Below, one piece after another: positions 11,206-22,349 of a DNA stretch of 64,000 nt. Every line of letters starts with the position of its first letter. The first letter of the stretch is position 1. Below the pieces are notes generated by a model. The model saw nothing but the letters and a program-made list of their open reading frames with translations, was not told where the DNA came from and searched no databases. A program made the translations under genes and the position numbers. This DNA is from Geotrypetes seraphini. Lineage: Eukaryota; Chordata; Amphibia; Gymnophiona; Dermophiidae. The stretch is from contig NC_047086.1 in assembly GCF_902459505.1 (NCBI RefSeq), positions 109,729,670 to 109,793,669 on the forward strand, written 5' to 3'.

Positions 11206-11599
11206 TGGGGACAAGGCACAAGTAGATTTATTTTTACCCTTTCTTTAAACCTACCTTAAAAGCCATACCTCCTTGCATGTGAATTCTGTCTGGGAAGTCT
11301 GTTACTAATTCTACTTTCACCTTCATATTATGAGACTAGCCACAAATCTGACTTGTATCACCAATCTAGGCCTAGGAAACTCTCCCATATCCAGGATAAA
11401 TATAATAGTTCACTAAGGAGGTACCTAGTGCCCACTCCTTCCCCTTCCCCCGTGACTCCTGTGCCCCAACTCTCCTTCTAATATTAACTTTCTCCAATCT
11501 CTTTCTTCATCCCAAACCATTTAACCCCCCCCCCAACACTACACCACTCACTTTTTGATTTTACCACCTCACCCTCCCTTTTGTCCTCCACCCTCTTTT

Positions 11600-13235
11600 C
11601 GGTCCTAGAGCGTCAGCATTTTTTCCATCTCATTCAGCCATTTCCACTCCACTTCTATGTAGCTCAACTGTGGCACAAACCCCCTCATGCATCTCCCATA
11701 CTCATCTGTATTCTCTTACTTCTTCTCTTGCTCTCTGCCTGGGACATCAATCCCGATCTTCCCGGCTAGCCCTCATCCTACTCATGTAACCAATCTTATT
11801 TCTGTTCTTCTCCTCCCCCTTCCTCTCCACCTTTCATATGCACCCTGTTGAATGCTTGCTCTGTCTCCAACAAACTTCACCCATGACCTTTTTATCTCTT
11901 GAACTCTCCACCTGCTAGCACTAACTGAGATCTGGATCTGCCCTGAAGACTCGTCTTCAGCTGCTGCCTTGTCATGAAGGCTACCTTTTTTCACATACAC
12001 CTCGTCAGTTGGTTGTGGAGCTGGTTTTAGGCTGTTACTCTCACCATCTTGTAGATATCAATCCCTTCTTCCCCCTCAATCTCACTGCTCTCCCTCCTTT
12101 GAATTCCACCCCTCGATCTATTTGCTCCTCTACCCTCTGAGTAGCAGTTATTTACCAACCCCCACTTCATAAGTCCCTCTCTTCTTTCCTCACTGACTTT
12201 GACTCCTGGCTCTCCTTCTTTCTGGAACCCTCATCTGCTTCCCTCATCCTTAGTGACTTCAAAATCTATGCCGATGACCCTTCCAACTCCTATACTTCCA
12301 GGTTTCTCACTGTAACATCCTCATACAATCTTCAGCTGTGCTCCACCACCCCTGCACACGAGAATGGCCAGTGCCTCAACGTTGTCTTCTCCAACTGCTC
12401 TACCACCAAATTCTGCATCTCAACTCTTCCCCTCTCTGTCCATCATCTGTTAACCTTCACAACTCATAACCCCCCCCCCCCAGACCCGACCAATCACTAT
12501 ATGTCTAGGAACCTTCAGGCTATTGACCCTGATACCCTCTCCACCATTGTCTCATTCTTATGTCATACAAGTCTGTCAATGAAACCGTCTTCTGCTATAA
12601 CATCATTCTCTCTGCTCTAGATACACTTGCTCCTTCCATTTCACATCCTGTAAGATGCTCCAAAGCCCAGCCCTTGCTGACTCCCAACATACCTGCGCTC
12701 CTGTGCCTGATCTGCCATCATACTCGCACTACCCCTCTCCTCAAGTCACTTCATTGGCTTTCCATCCATTTCCATATACATTTCAAACTCTTTTTTCTGA
12801 CTTACAAGTGCATTCACTCTGCAGCCCCCCAATATTTTTCCTCCCTTATCTCCCCCTATGCACCCCACCACGAACTCCGTTCATTGGATAAGTCTCTCTT
12901 ATCCATACTCTTCTCCACTGCCAACTCCAGACACCGTCCCTTCTATCTTGCTGTGCTGTATGCCTGGAACTGACTCCCTGAGTCAATACGTCGAGCTCCA
13001 TCTCCAGCAGTATTCAATACCAAGCTAAAAGCCCAGTTTTTTGAGATTACTTTCAACTCCTAACTCCTACTCACCGTATAATACCTTTGTCCATCCTATC
13101 ATTCTCTCTTCAAGAAACTCTCCAACCATATATGTCCTGTCTGTCCAAATTAGATTGTAAGCTCTTCTTAGCAGGGACTATCTTTTGCATGTTAAATGTA
13201 CAGCACTGTGCATGCCTTTCAGCGCTATAGAAATG
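11600..13235 (+). mobile_element. L2-like LINE, decayed, with 3' end
   Basis: Plus-strand non-LTR element. Near 11900-11960 there are endonuclease remains (ALTEIWICPEDSSSAA). Near 12560-12975 there is the RT C-terminal region (PLLKSLHWLSIHFHIHFKL, then LTYKCIHSAAPQYFSSLI). The 3' UTR contains 'agattgtaagctcttcttag' and ends near 'cagcgctatagaaatgata' (about 13220-13240). The central RT core is missing and several stops or frame changes are present. The same 3' tail recurs at 48160-48275. Confidence 0.7.
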
Positions 13236-13407
13236 ATAGGGAAAAACATGGCCATATTGAACTTTTAGTTTTGTAGTTTTAAACTTGTTATGAATAAATT
13301 TTTATTTTGGACAATTTTCATCGATCTGCTGTTTTGCTGCACGATTGGTGCGGATCCGTATGTGCTCTGGGTATGCCATAGTCCTATGTAATACAGCAAA
13401 CAGTAGA

Positions 13408-13710
13408 GATAGAAACATGATGGCAGATAAAGGCCAAATGGCCCATCTAGTCTGCCCATCCGCAGTAACCATTATCTCTTCCTCTCTCTAAGAGATCCCA
13501 CGTGCCTATCCCAGGCTTTGTTGAATTCAAACACAAACTCTGTCTCCACCACTTCTTCCAGGAGATTGTTCCACATATCTACCATCCTTTCTGTAAAAAA
13601 GTATTTCCTTATATTAGTCCTGAGAACTTTCACCTCTTAACTTCATCCTATGCCCTCTCACTCTGGAGTTTCCTTTCAATTGAAAGAGACTCGCCTCGTG
13701 CGTATTTATG
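13408..13710 (-). mobile_element. CR1 LINE 3' fragment
   Basis: Minus-strand CR1 3' end, 'agaaacatgatggcagataaag' through the 'cttcatcctatgccctctca' block to a truncation near 13710. Same family as 5684-5880. Confidence 0.85.
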
Positions 13711-14122
13711 ACGACTGACGAATCAATAGTGCTTAAATGATGTCATCTCCACTGTTTGTATTCTATTGTGAAGGGTGGAGGCTGTTTCTTTATGTAATCT
13801 AGTCTCCTGAGAGAATGGCATATTTACTGTGGGAATGCATGTACCTTTACCTACACATGCCAGGATTGGGATGAACTATCTTAATAACCCATACCACTGA
13901 GAGTAACAAGTGCTTTAATAAAGGCTTTGCTGGTTCATTTCTAACCCTAGTGCAAATACTGTATTTTTAGATTACTCCATCAAAACTTGGTATAAAATGG
14001 ACAAGGAAGAGAGGTTTGCTATGGGCTTCAATGACAGCTTTACATAACTTGATTTTTGCTAATGTGAGAGTAGGTTGACACGGAAGCCTATAAAAGTCAT
14101 GCAAGACTGGGACATTGGATAA

Positions 14123-14302
<180 letters not shown>

Positions 14303-14819
14303 ATCCAAGCGGAAGGGATAGGGGAGCTCCCTACTCTACGGTCATCCTTCTCTTTTCCTTAACAAATGTTTTGCTCCAGAAGAAACCTAAATTAATTACC
14401 GTTCCTGGCTCTCGCTTTTATGCTGACGATGTCCTCCCTTGAGAGAGGGCGGGGAGCTTCAGTTGGTGTGTTCAAAGATTTATTACATGCTTGTGTTTGC
14501 TTTATTTTGTGCTGGGAAAAAAAAAGATTTCTCTTGATTTGAAATGCTGTTTTCAAAGTTGTACATTTTTAATTTAATTTGCATGGAATACACACATGAT
14601 AGAAAAGTTTTCTTTCGCAAAACTACTGCCTTATTTGTACACACAAACCAAGAAAAGGGTGCTCACACGTCACCTGTGTAACTCGCACACGGATGGGCAT
14701 TAGCAAACAGAGTTACCTGCACTGCTGCTTTCCTACCAGTTGCTCTCCTGCTTGCTGCTGTTTAAACAAATGTCTTGTATGGAGATAATATGTTAAAAAT
14801 TAAAAAACAGAAACTCACT

Positions 14820-14825
14820 ATTAAA
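14820..14825 (+). terminator. FKBP1B: Likely FKBP1B polyadenylation signal (ATTAAA)
   Basis: ATTAAA about 520 bp after the stop codon, followed by a GT/T-rich stretch (14836-14870). Another ATTAAA-like site lies at about 14799. Which one is used is not known. Confidence 0.55.
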
Positions 14826-14959
14826 CTGTTCTCCAGTTGTTGGTCTTCTTTTAATCAGTGTGGTTTTTGTTGTTGGTGGCTTTATTGGGATTTATTAACT
14901 ACCTTTTTGAACAGAGGGGTGTACAGCTTGACACTATACTTACAATTTGATTAACAGCA

Positions 14960-15130
14960 CAATAATAGTAAAATTGGATTGGATTTATTGCATTTGATAT
15001 ACCACTTGAAAGTAGGTATTAAGCGGTTTACAATGCTAAATATGGGCATTGAGCTACTCTTTCTGTCCCGAACGGGCTCACATTCTAATTAAGCATATAA
15101 GAGAAGATCTCATTAACATTACGGAGATAT
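14960..15130 (-). repeat. Interspersed repeat, SINE/LINE 3'-like
   Basis: Contains 'ttattgcatttgatatacca', 'gcggtttacaatgc' and, reversed, the 'gtgagcccgttcgggacag' block. This resembles the body and tail of the tRNA-derived SINE family of this genome in minus orientation. Ends not clear. Confidence 0.45.
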
Positions 15131-15217
15131 ATAATGGAGGAAAAGAAAGTACCCCATGGAAAGTAAAGAACTTTGAAGGTAAATGAAAAAAAAAATCCTC
15201 AAGATCCAAGAAAATGA

Positions 15218-15330
15218 GTACAGTGGTACCTCAGTTTACGAGTGCACCGGTTTGCGAGTGTTTTGCAAGACGAGCAAAACATTCGCAAAATTGGCGCCTC
15301 GGAAACCGAGCGCTCCTCGATTTGCGAGCG
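15218..15330 (+). mobile_element. pogo/Tigger-like DNA element end
   Basis: Begins CAGTGGTACCTCAGTTTACG, a terminal type found in pogo/Tigger-class elements. An internal palindrome (GCGAGTGTTTTGC / GCAAAACATTCGC) follows. After that come C- and G-runs (15330-15540) with no clear opposite end. Superfamily tentative. Confidence 0.45.
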
Positions 15331-15810
15331 CCCCCCCCCAATGATCCGGCACCCCCCCCCCCCCCGCCGCCATCGGGCACCCCCCCCCGCCGCGACCTGA
15401 GGTTCCCCCAAACCACCCGAACCCTCTTCTTACTTTAGTGTAGGGAGGTCTTTCCGGGCAGGAGGGAGTGGGCATCCTTCCTGCCATTTGTTTTAGGGTG
15501 AGGGGGTGCGATTGTCAAGGGGGGGGCCATTGGCAGCAGTGGGGTTTTTTGGTTGTTTTTCTTTTTTTAATGGGCAGATATTTTGCTTGTGTAATACATG
15601 CAAATTATCTGTGCCATTAAAAAAATGGAAAAAAAAAACCCAGCAGACCTGTCGATAACACAGCTACCGACAGGTCTACAGCAGTCAGGTTTTAGCATTG
15701 TAAAACACGATGCAAAATAGCTAAGCAAATGTTAGTGAATCAATCGCTTGGCTATTTTGCATGAGGCTTTACAAATTTACATGGCCAGATCGGGAAATGG
15801 GCGATAAAGC

Positions 15811-15866
15811 AATGTTACTTACCGTAACAGTTGTTATCCAGGGACAGCAGGCAGCTATTTTGCAAT
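15811..15866. repeat. Fragment resembling a DIRS-type terminal repeat
   Basis: The segment 'gttacttaccgtaacag' followed by 'ccagggacagcaggcagct' has the layout of the terminal repeat of the DIRS element at 55.6 kb ('ggttcttacctgctaattt' then 'ctccagaccagtagagg'). It is a different family. No coding part is attached. A fossil terminus only. Confidence 0.35.
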
Positions 15867-15915
15867 TTTATAATTTCAGTGATAATGTGTATTTGCTCTG
15901 TTTAGTGTGTTTAGT

Positions 15916-18022
15916 GAGAGACTGCGCTAAAGTGGAAACTATGTGGTCAACCTTGAAATCGACCCTTCATGAGGCAACTAAACGCTACATAAAATCGGTA
16001 ACCAAACAGCAAAGAAAAAAGAAACCCCAATGGTTCACTGATGAGGTCTCGTACCTCGTCAAAGAGAAGAAAAGAGCATTTCTCGTATACAAACGCACGG
16101 GGGAAAAAGAAGCAAACATTGTATACAGGGCAAAGTCTGCAGCGGTCAAAACAGCAGTCAGGGAGGCCAAACTTCGAATGGAAGAAACTCTAGCGAAGAA
16201 CATTAAGAAAGGGGACAAATCCTTCTTCAGGTACATTAGCGACAGGAAAAAGAACGCAAACGGGATAGTACGCCTTAGAACGCCATGGAAACAGATTCCG
16301 ATAAGGCCAAACTGCTGAATGATTACTTCTGTTCAGTCTTCACCTGCGAGGCACCAGGGCACGGACCACGGCTGGAAGCAAAGCAAAGCATGGAAGACCC
16401 ATTTCAGAATTTTGAGTTCACACCAGCTGATGTTTACAGAGAACTGTTGAGACTCAAGGTGAACAAAGCCATGGGACCAGACAATTTGCATCCAAGAGTG
16501 CTCAGAGAGCTATGCGATGTTCTGGCGAAACCGTTAGCCACGCTCTTCAATCTCTCCCTAAGTACAGGGAGAGTCCCCCTGGACTGGAAAACAGCCAATG
16601 TTGTTCCTCTGCACAAAAAAGGTTGCAGAGCAAAGGCTGCGAATTACAGGCCAGTGAGTATCATATCAATAGTGTGGAAACTCTACAAAAGGCAAATTAG
16701 ACACGATATTGGATGAGGGAAATCTGAGGGATCCCTGTCAACATGGATTCACTAGGGGCAGGTCATGCCAATCCAATCTCATCAGCTTCTTTGACTGGAT
16801 GACAAGAAAACTAGACTCGGGAGAGTCTCTGGACATAGTGTACTTGGATTTCAGTAAAGCTTTTGACAGTGTCCCACACCGTAGACTATTAAACAAGATG
16901 AAATCGATGGGGTTAGGTGAGAAACTAACGGCATGGGTCAATGATTGGCTGAGTGGAAGACTTCAGAGGGTGGTGGTCAATGGCACCCTCTCTAAGACAT
17001 CGGAGGTGACTAGCGGAGTGCCGCAGGACTCAGTCCTGGGACCATCCCTTTTTAACATATTCATAAGGGACTTGACCCGAGGGCTTCAGGGAAAAGTAGC
17101 GCTGTTTGCCGACGACGCCAAACTGTGTAATATAGTAGGTGAAAGCGATCTCAAGGATAGTATGACGCAGGATCTGATCACGTTGGAAAACTGGTCCTCG
17201 ACATGGCAGCTGGGCTTCAACGCTAAGAAGTGTAAGGTCATGCATCTCGGCAGCAGAAATCCATGTAGAACATACACCTTGAATGGAGAAGCACTAGCTA
17301 GGACTTCAGAAGAACGGGACTTGGGAGTAATCATCAGTGCAGACATGAAGGCTGCCAAACAAATAGAGAAGGCCTCATCCAAGGCAAAGCAAATGATGGG
17401 ATGTATCAAGAGAAGCTTCGTCAGCCACAAACCGGAAGTCATAATGCCACTTTACAGAGCCATGGTGAGACCTCATCTGGAATACTGTGTGCAATTCTGG
17501 AGGCCACATTACCGTAAAGATGTGCTTCGAGCCGAGTCGGTCCAGCGGATGGCCACTAGAATGGTCTCCGGACTCAAGGGTCTCTCATACGAAGAAAGAC
17601 TGGGCAAATTGCAGCTCTATACTCTAGAGGAACGCAGGGAAAGGGGTGACATGATTGAGACATTTAAATACGTCACAGATCGTGTAGAGTTGGAAGACGA
17701 CATATTCATTCCCAAAGGACCCTCGGTCACAAGGGGGCACCCGCTTAAACTTAGAGGAGGGAAATTTAGTAGTGACACCAGGAAGTACTTCTTCACAGAA
17801 AGGGTGGTGGATCATTGGAACAAACTTCCGGTGCAGGTGATCAAGGCCACCAGCGTGCTCGACTTTAAGAATAAATGGGACATCCACGTGGGATCCCTAC
17901 GAAGGTCGAGCTAAGGAACTAAGTCATATGCACTCAGACTTAATGGGGTGGGTCAGTAGAGTGGGCAGACTTGATGGGCTGTAGCCCTTTTCTGCCATCA
18001 TCTTTCTATGTTTCTAAGTATT
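15916..18022 (+). mobile_element. CR1 LINE, near-complete RT region
   Basis: Plus-strand CR1, 5'-truncated within the endonuclease-RT linker (first recognisable residues RDCAKVETMWSTLKS). The linker frame (to about 16318), an RT start frame (16285-16716, HPRVLRELCDVLAKPLATLF) and a long frame (16709-17914, 401 aa) follow one another with short overlaps. The long frame holds HGFTRGRSCQSN, VYLDFSKAFDSV, FADDAK and the CR1 C-terminal domain to VLDFKNKWDIHVGSL. There are two frame changes, near 16280-16310 and near 16690-16715; the second goes with loss of several RT residues. The 3' end is 'ctgccatcatctttctatgtttcta'. It is the same subfamily as 1661-3480, and one of the younger LINEs here. Confidence 0.9.
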
Positions 18023-18064
18023 AGTATCATCTCATCTTTTTTTCCATCTGTCGCAAGACCCTAA

Positions 18065-18250
18065 GGGCTCCTTTTACTAAGGTGCGCTAGTGGTTTTAGC
18101 GCACGCTTAGCACGCGCTACAATGCCGCACACGCTAGATGCTAACACCTCCTTAGAGCTGGCGTTAGTTTTTCCACGTAGCGTGGGGGTTAGCGCGCGCT
18201 AATCTTCAGTGCACGCTAGAAACGCTACCACAGCTTAGTAAAAGGAGCCC
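18065..18250. mobile_element. Harbinger-like palindromic MITE
   Basis: Ends GGGCTCCTTTTACTAAGG and CTTAGTAAAAGGAGCCC, palindromic through a GC-rich body. The left flank is TAA, the right TAT, so the duplication is imperfect. Same family as 1412-1598. Confidence 0.7.
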
Positions 18251-18890
18251 TATGTGCTCCATTATGTCTGTTCTTTTATCTTACCCCTATTTAAGGATCA
18301 GTGCTCAGTGAAATTGTTTAATTAATCTTATGCTTTTCAGGCAACACAAAAATGGAGAACTTTGCCAAGTTGAGGGGTGTTTTGAATATATACTTTTCGG
18401 AAGCTTTTGAAGACATTATTATTTTCTAAGTTTGTTTTACGATGTTTGTATATTGATGGTGTTATTGTGTGTTTGGCATGTAACTCATGGGTAGTCCCAC
18501 TTTTTTTCCAGTATTTTGTAATCCCCATCAATGGGTATTAGTGGAATAGAAACCTAAACTGATGCAATGTTATAGCTAGAAAGGGAATCTATCTTTTCCC
18601 TGGTGCCCTTCTTTCTGTAGTTCACACATGTTCAATTATTGTTACAAACGCGCAAGAGAAATGTCAAGTGTTGTACAGCCCAATTGAAATGTGAGGGGAA
18701 GGTCATAAATAAATATGGGGGGAAGTGAATATGATTCTGAGAGGGGTAGAGCTCTATGGTAAGGGGGGCCTAAAAATATGTTTGGCTAGGACTCAGTTTA
18801 GTAGAGTCAGATTAACACTATATTATCACTTAAAATGGTTTTAGTTGGATCCCCAAAGTTAAGTAGTTATTGTCTGTAGTCTGGAATATG
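18251..18890. other. Unassigned intergenic DNA
   Basis: No gene, RNA or repeat boundary recognised. Confidence 0.4.
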
Positions 18891-18892
18891 TC

Positions 18893-19084
18893 CCAATGAA
18901 AACTAGTATTCCCTACGCCCAGTTTCTGCGATATCGTTGTATATGCAGTACTAATCAGGAATATCTGGCAAGGGCTGAAGGGCTTAGGAAAAAGGTTGAG
19001 GAGTGTGGATATCCAAAGCCCCTTGTTAACAAAGCGGCCAAGAGGGCCTTTTTAATCAAGGGATCAGCTGTTACAGTACTGTGA
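18893..19084 (+). mobile_element. Penelope-like element RT fragment
   Basis: An open stretch encoding IPYAQFLRYRCICSTNQEY and EECGYPKPLVNKAAKRAF. It aligns with LPFSQFLRLKRNCSSKQTF and EERGYPKSTLKKALKRTK of the Penelope-like protein at 32649-34691. This is the region just after the RT core. About 60 codons survive. It abuts the CR1 that starts near 19105. Confidence 0.75.
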
Positions 19085-19104
19085 GGTTAAACAATTATAA
19101 AAAA

Positions 19105-21290
19105 TAAAATTGTGGCACACATAGACAAATATGATTTAATGAGACAGTCAGAATGAGTTCATCCGAGGGAGGTCTTGCCTCACCAATTTGTTTGACTTCT
19201 TTGAAGGTGTGAATAAACATGTGGATAAAGGTGAGCTTGTTGATATAGTGTATCTAGATTTCCAGAAGGCTTTTGACAAAGTTCCTCATGAGAGGCTCCT
19301 GAGAAAATTAAAGAGTCATGGGATAGGAGACAGTGTTCAGTTGTGGATTAAGAACTGGTTATTGGACAGAAAACAGAGTAGGATTGAATGGCCATTTTTC
19401 TCAGGGAGGAGGGTAAATAGTGGTGTGCCGCAGGGATCTGTGCTGGGACCAGTGTTACTTAACTTTTTTTTATAAATAATCTAGATGACACTAAACTGTT
19501 CAAAGTTGTTAAAACGCATGCGGACTGTGAAAAACTGCAGGAAGACTGGGTGTCCAAATCTATATATATAAAATCGGAGGTATGTGTGTATGTGCCGCGA
19601 TCACGCAAAAACGGCTTGACCAATTTGAACGAAACTTGGTATGCAGATCCCTCACTACCTGGGATGATATGTTCTGGGGGTCTCGCGGCCCACCTGCACA
19701 CGTGGGCGGAGCTACAAACAGAAAATCAGATTTCACCCATTCAAGTCAATGGAAAAAATGTAAAAAGCTGTGGGACCGATTTGAACGAAACTTGGTATAC
19801 AGATCCCTCACTACCTGGGGTGATATGTTCTGGGGGTCTCACGGCCCACCTGCACACATGGGCGGAGCTACAAACAAAATCAGATTTCACCCATTCAAGT
19901 CAATGGAAAAAATGTAAAAAGCTGTGGGACCGATTTGAACGAAACTTGGTATGCAGATCCCTCACTACCTGGGGTGATATGTTCTGGGGGTCTCGCGGCC
20001 CACCTGCACACGTGGGCGGAGCTACAAACAGAAAATCAGATTTCACCCATTCAAGTCAATGGAAAAAAATGTAAAAAGCTGTGGGACCGCTTTGAACGTA
20101 AATTGGTATGCAGATCCCTCACTACTTGGGGTGATATGTTCTGGGGGTCTCGCGGCCCACCTGCATACGTGGGAAGGGTGGGTTCACCCAAGAATGTATA
20201 TGTTCTTGCTCCTGGAGGTGAAACTAAAAATGTTGTTTATAATCAAGTTTTGTGTTAGTTGTATTGTATTCATTTTGTCAAATATTTCACATTATAATTT
20301 GAATATTGTACTTTTTATAAAGCTGTAAAAAAATATTTTCATTCACCACTATAAAGTATCTTTATTTGAATCCATTTACAGTGTTATTGCTATAATTAAA
20401 TACCCGTGCAACGCCGGGGCATCAGCTAGTGGCAGATAAAATTTAATGTGGACAAATGCAAAGTGATGCACATTGGGAAGAATAATCCAAATCATAGTTA
20501 TCGGATGCTAGGGACCACCTTGGGGGTCAGTGCTCAAGAAAAGGATCTGGGTGTCATTGTAGACAATACGCTGAAACCTTCCGCCCAATGTGCAGCAGCG
20601 GCCAAGAAGGCAAATAAGATGCTAGGAATTATTAGAAAAAGATGGTTAACAAGACTAAGAATGTTATAATGCCTCTATATTGCTCAATGGTGTGACCTCA
20701 CCTGGAGTACTGTGTTCAGTTCTGGTCTCTTTATCTCAAAAAAGATATAGCGGCACTAGAAAATGTTCAAAGAAGAGCAACCAAGATGATAAAGGGGATG
20801 GAATTCCTCTCATATGAGGAAAGACTAAAGAGGTTAGGGCTCTTCAGCTTGAAAAAGAGACGGTTGAGGGGAGATATGATTGATGTCTACAAAATCCCGA
20901 GTGGTGTAGAATGGATACAAGTGGATCATTTTTTTACCACATCAAGATTTACAAACATTAGGGGACACTTGAAAAAGTTGCAGAGTAATACTTTTAAAAC
21001 CAATAGGAGGAAATATTTTTTCACTGAGAGAATAGTTAAGCTCTGGAACGCATTGCCAGATGATGTACTAAGAACAGTTAATGTAGCTGGTTTTTAAAAA
21101 GGTTTGGACAAGTTCCTGGAAGAAAAGTTCATAGTTTGTTGTTGAGACAGACATGAGATGGTAGTATGGAATGCTGCTGCTATTTGTTTTTTGCAGGTAC
21201 TTGTGACTTGGATTGGCCTCTGCGAGGACGGGATACTGGGCTAGATGAACCATTAGTCTTTCCCAGTAAGGCTGTTCTTATGATTCTACT
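19105..21290 (+). mobile_element. CR1 LINE, second subfamily, split by a Helitron
   Basis: Plus-strand CR1. The left half (19105-19558) encodes FDFFEGVNKHVDKGELVDI, IVYLDFQKAFDKVPHERLL and SGVPQGSVLGPVLL. Part of the FADD region is lost just after. The right half (20430-21290) resumes with WQIKFNVDKCKVMHIGK, then the C-terminal domain, and ends 'gtaaggctgttcttatgatt'. Codons read straight across the Helitron insertion point (GTG TCC AAA | TGG CAG). A stop near 20668 and an indel near 20690 break the right half. It is close to the CR1 at 28826-29270 and older than the 1.7-kb and 16-kb copies. Confidence 0.85.
19559..20429 (+). mobile_element. Non-autonomous Helitron with four ~155-bp tandem units
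   Basis: Starts TCTATATATATAAAA and ends with a GC-rich hairpin region 'cccgtgcaacgccggggcat' followed by CAGCTAG. It inserted between A (19558) and T (20430) with no target duplication. All of these are Helitron hallmarks. The interior has four tandem copies of a unit starting ATTTGAACGAAACTTGGTAT (about 19623, 19779, 19933, 20090; spacings 156, 154, 157). No Rep/helicase is present. Open frames through the units are repeat artefacts. Confidence 0.9.
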
Positions 21291-21640
21291 TGTCTTCCAT
21301 CCAGTATTTCCTCTCTTCTAGCCATCTTTTTTTTCTCCTTTACAACATCTCCCTCCTTCCCCCCCCCCCCCCCCTTCCTCCTTCCTTCCCTCTGTGCAGT
21401 GTCTTCTGTTTCCTGTAGCCACTGGTGCTTGGAAATGGGCCATTTCAATGCAGGATGTTTAATCTCAGCCATTTTTCATGGCCCTATAAGTGCAGACTGT
21501 TTCATCATGCAGAGTAGCCAGCTCACCGGACTGGGCGGCTCATGAGGAGTCTGACAGATGCCATCCTAAGTCGAACCTGTTGCGCTGAGTTGCTCACCTG
21601 AAGAGCGGAGAAGTCTAACATGCTGTCCCCATTCTGTCTC
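21291..21640. other. Low-complexity and unassigned DNA
   Basis: A T/C-rich tract with a run of C (21360-21375). No gene seen. Confidence 0.4.
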
Positions 21641-21915
21641 AGATAACCAATGGGGGGCGATGTGGGGTATTGCCCTCCCCCTCTTTCAAACCTTGAAGCA
21701 GTTGGGCCTGAGTACCAGTGGGGGGGCCAATGCCCCTCCTTTTTCATCAGTCCAATCAGGCATGAAGCACTAGGGGGAACAAGGGGGCAATGCCCCCCTC
21801 TTTCACTAGTCTAATTGGGCATGAAGCACCGGGGTGAGGCAATGGGGCCTGTCCCAGAAGCCTTCTTTCACCTGTCCAATTGCAACTTAAGCACCAGTGG
21901 GGGAGCAAGCCTTCT
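21641..21915. repeat. Degenerate ~70-bp tandem repeat
   Basis: About four diverged units built on 'gggggcaatgcccc.ctctttcac.agtc.aattgggcatgaagcacc'. Unit starts are near 21650, 21722, 21789 and 21846, and the last unit is the most diverged. Confidence 0.5.
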
Positions 21916-22349
21916 TTAATATGTCCACTCTTTCACCACGATATTTGTCCGATGGAATGGCAGTTTCAGCAAGATAAGTGCTTTCCAGTGATGAAATGAC
22001 TGTGCTAAACAGGGTGCACTGGAGCAGCAGCGATGAAACAGCTGCATCGAACTGTCCTAGACTCCTGCTGTTTCTACCAACGAGCAGCAGCAGTGGCAAA
22101 GCAATAAAAAGCAAGCAGGGCGCTTTAGCCTTTGGGTATGCACTGTTGACTCTGCCAGTCCTCTGCTCCAGAGCAGAAAGTTAAATGTCAGAGGGGACAG
22201 GGAACCGGCAGAGCCAACAGCGCATGCTTGAAGACGCAGCTTCACGCTTGCTTTTGTTTTGCTCTTGGTGCCACCATCCCTGCTACTGCTTGGTGGTGAC
22301 AATGGCTCAGAATTTCCCACTTAGGCTGTACTGCGGAAGTTGAAAGTGG

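Noticed and set aside
12560-12973. A 137-codon frame as a host gene
   Set aside because: LTYKCIHSAAPQYFSSL is an L2-like LINE C terminus, followed by the LINE 3' tail.
10613-13340. A composite element bounded by the inverted ~50-bp pair at 10.6 and 13.3 kb
   Set aside because: The pair is diverged, no target duplication was found, and unrelated repeats lie between.
15199-15487. Gly/Pro-rich frames on both strands
   Set aside because: They derive from C/G homopolymer runs in a DNA-element remnant.
19550-20328. Several overlapping open frames up to 174 codons repeating 'NETWYADPSLPG'
   Set aside because: They come from the Helitron's 155-bp tandem units read in different frames. No codon bias or domain.
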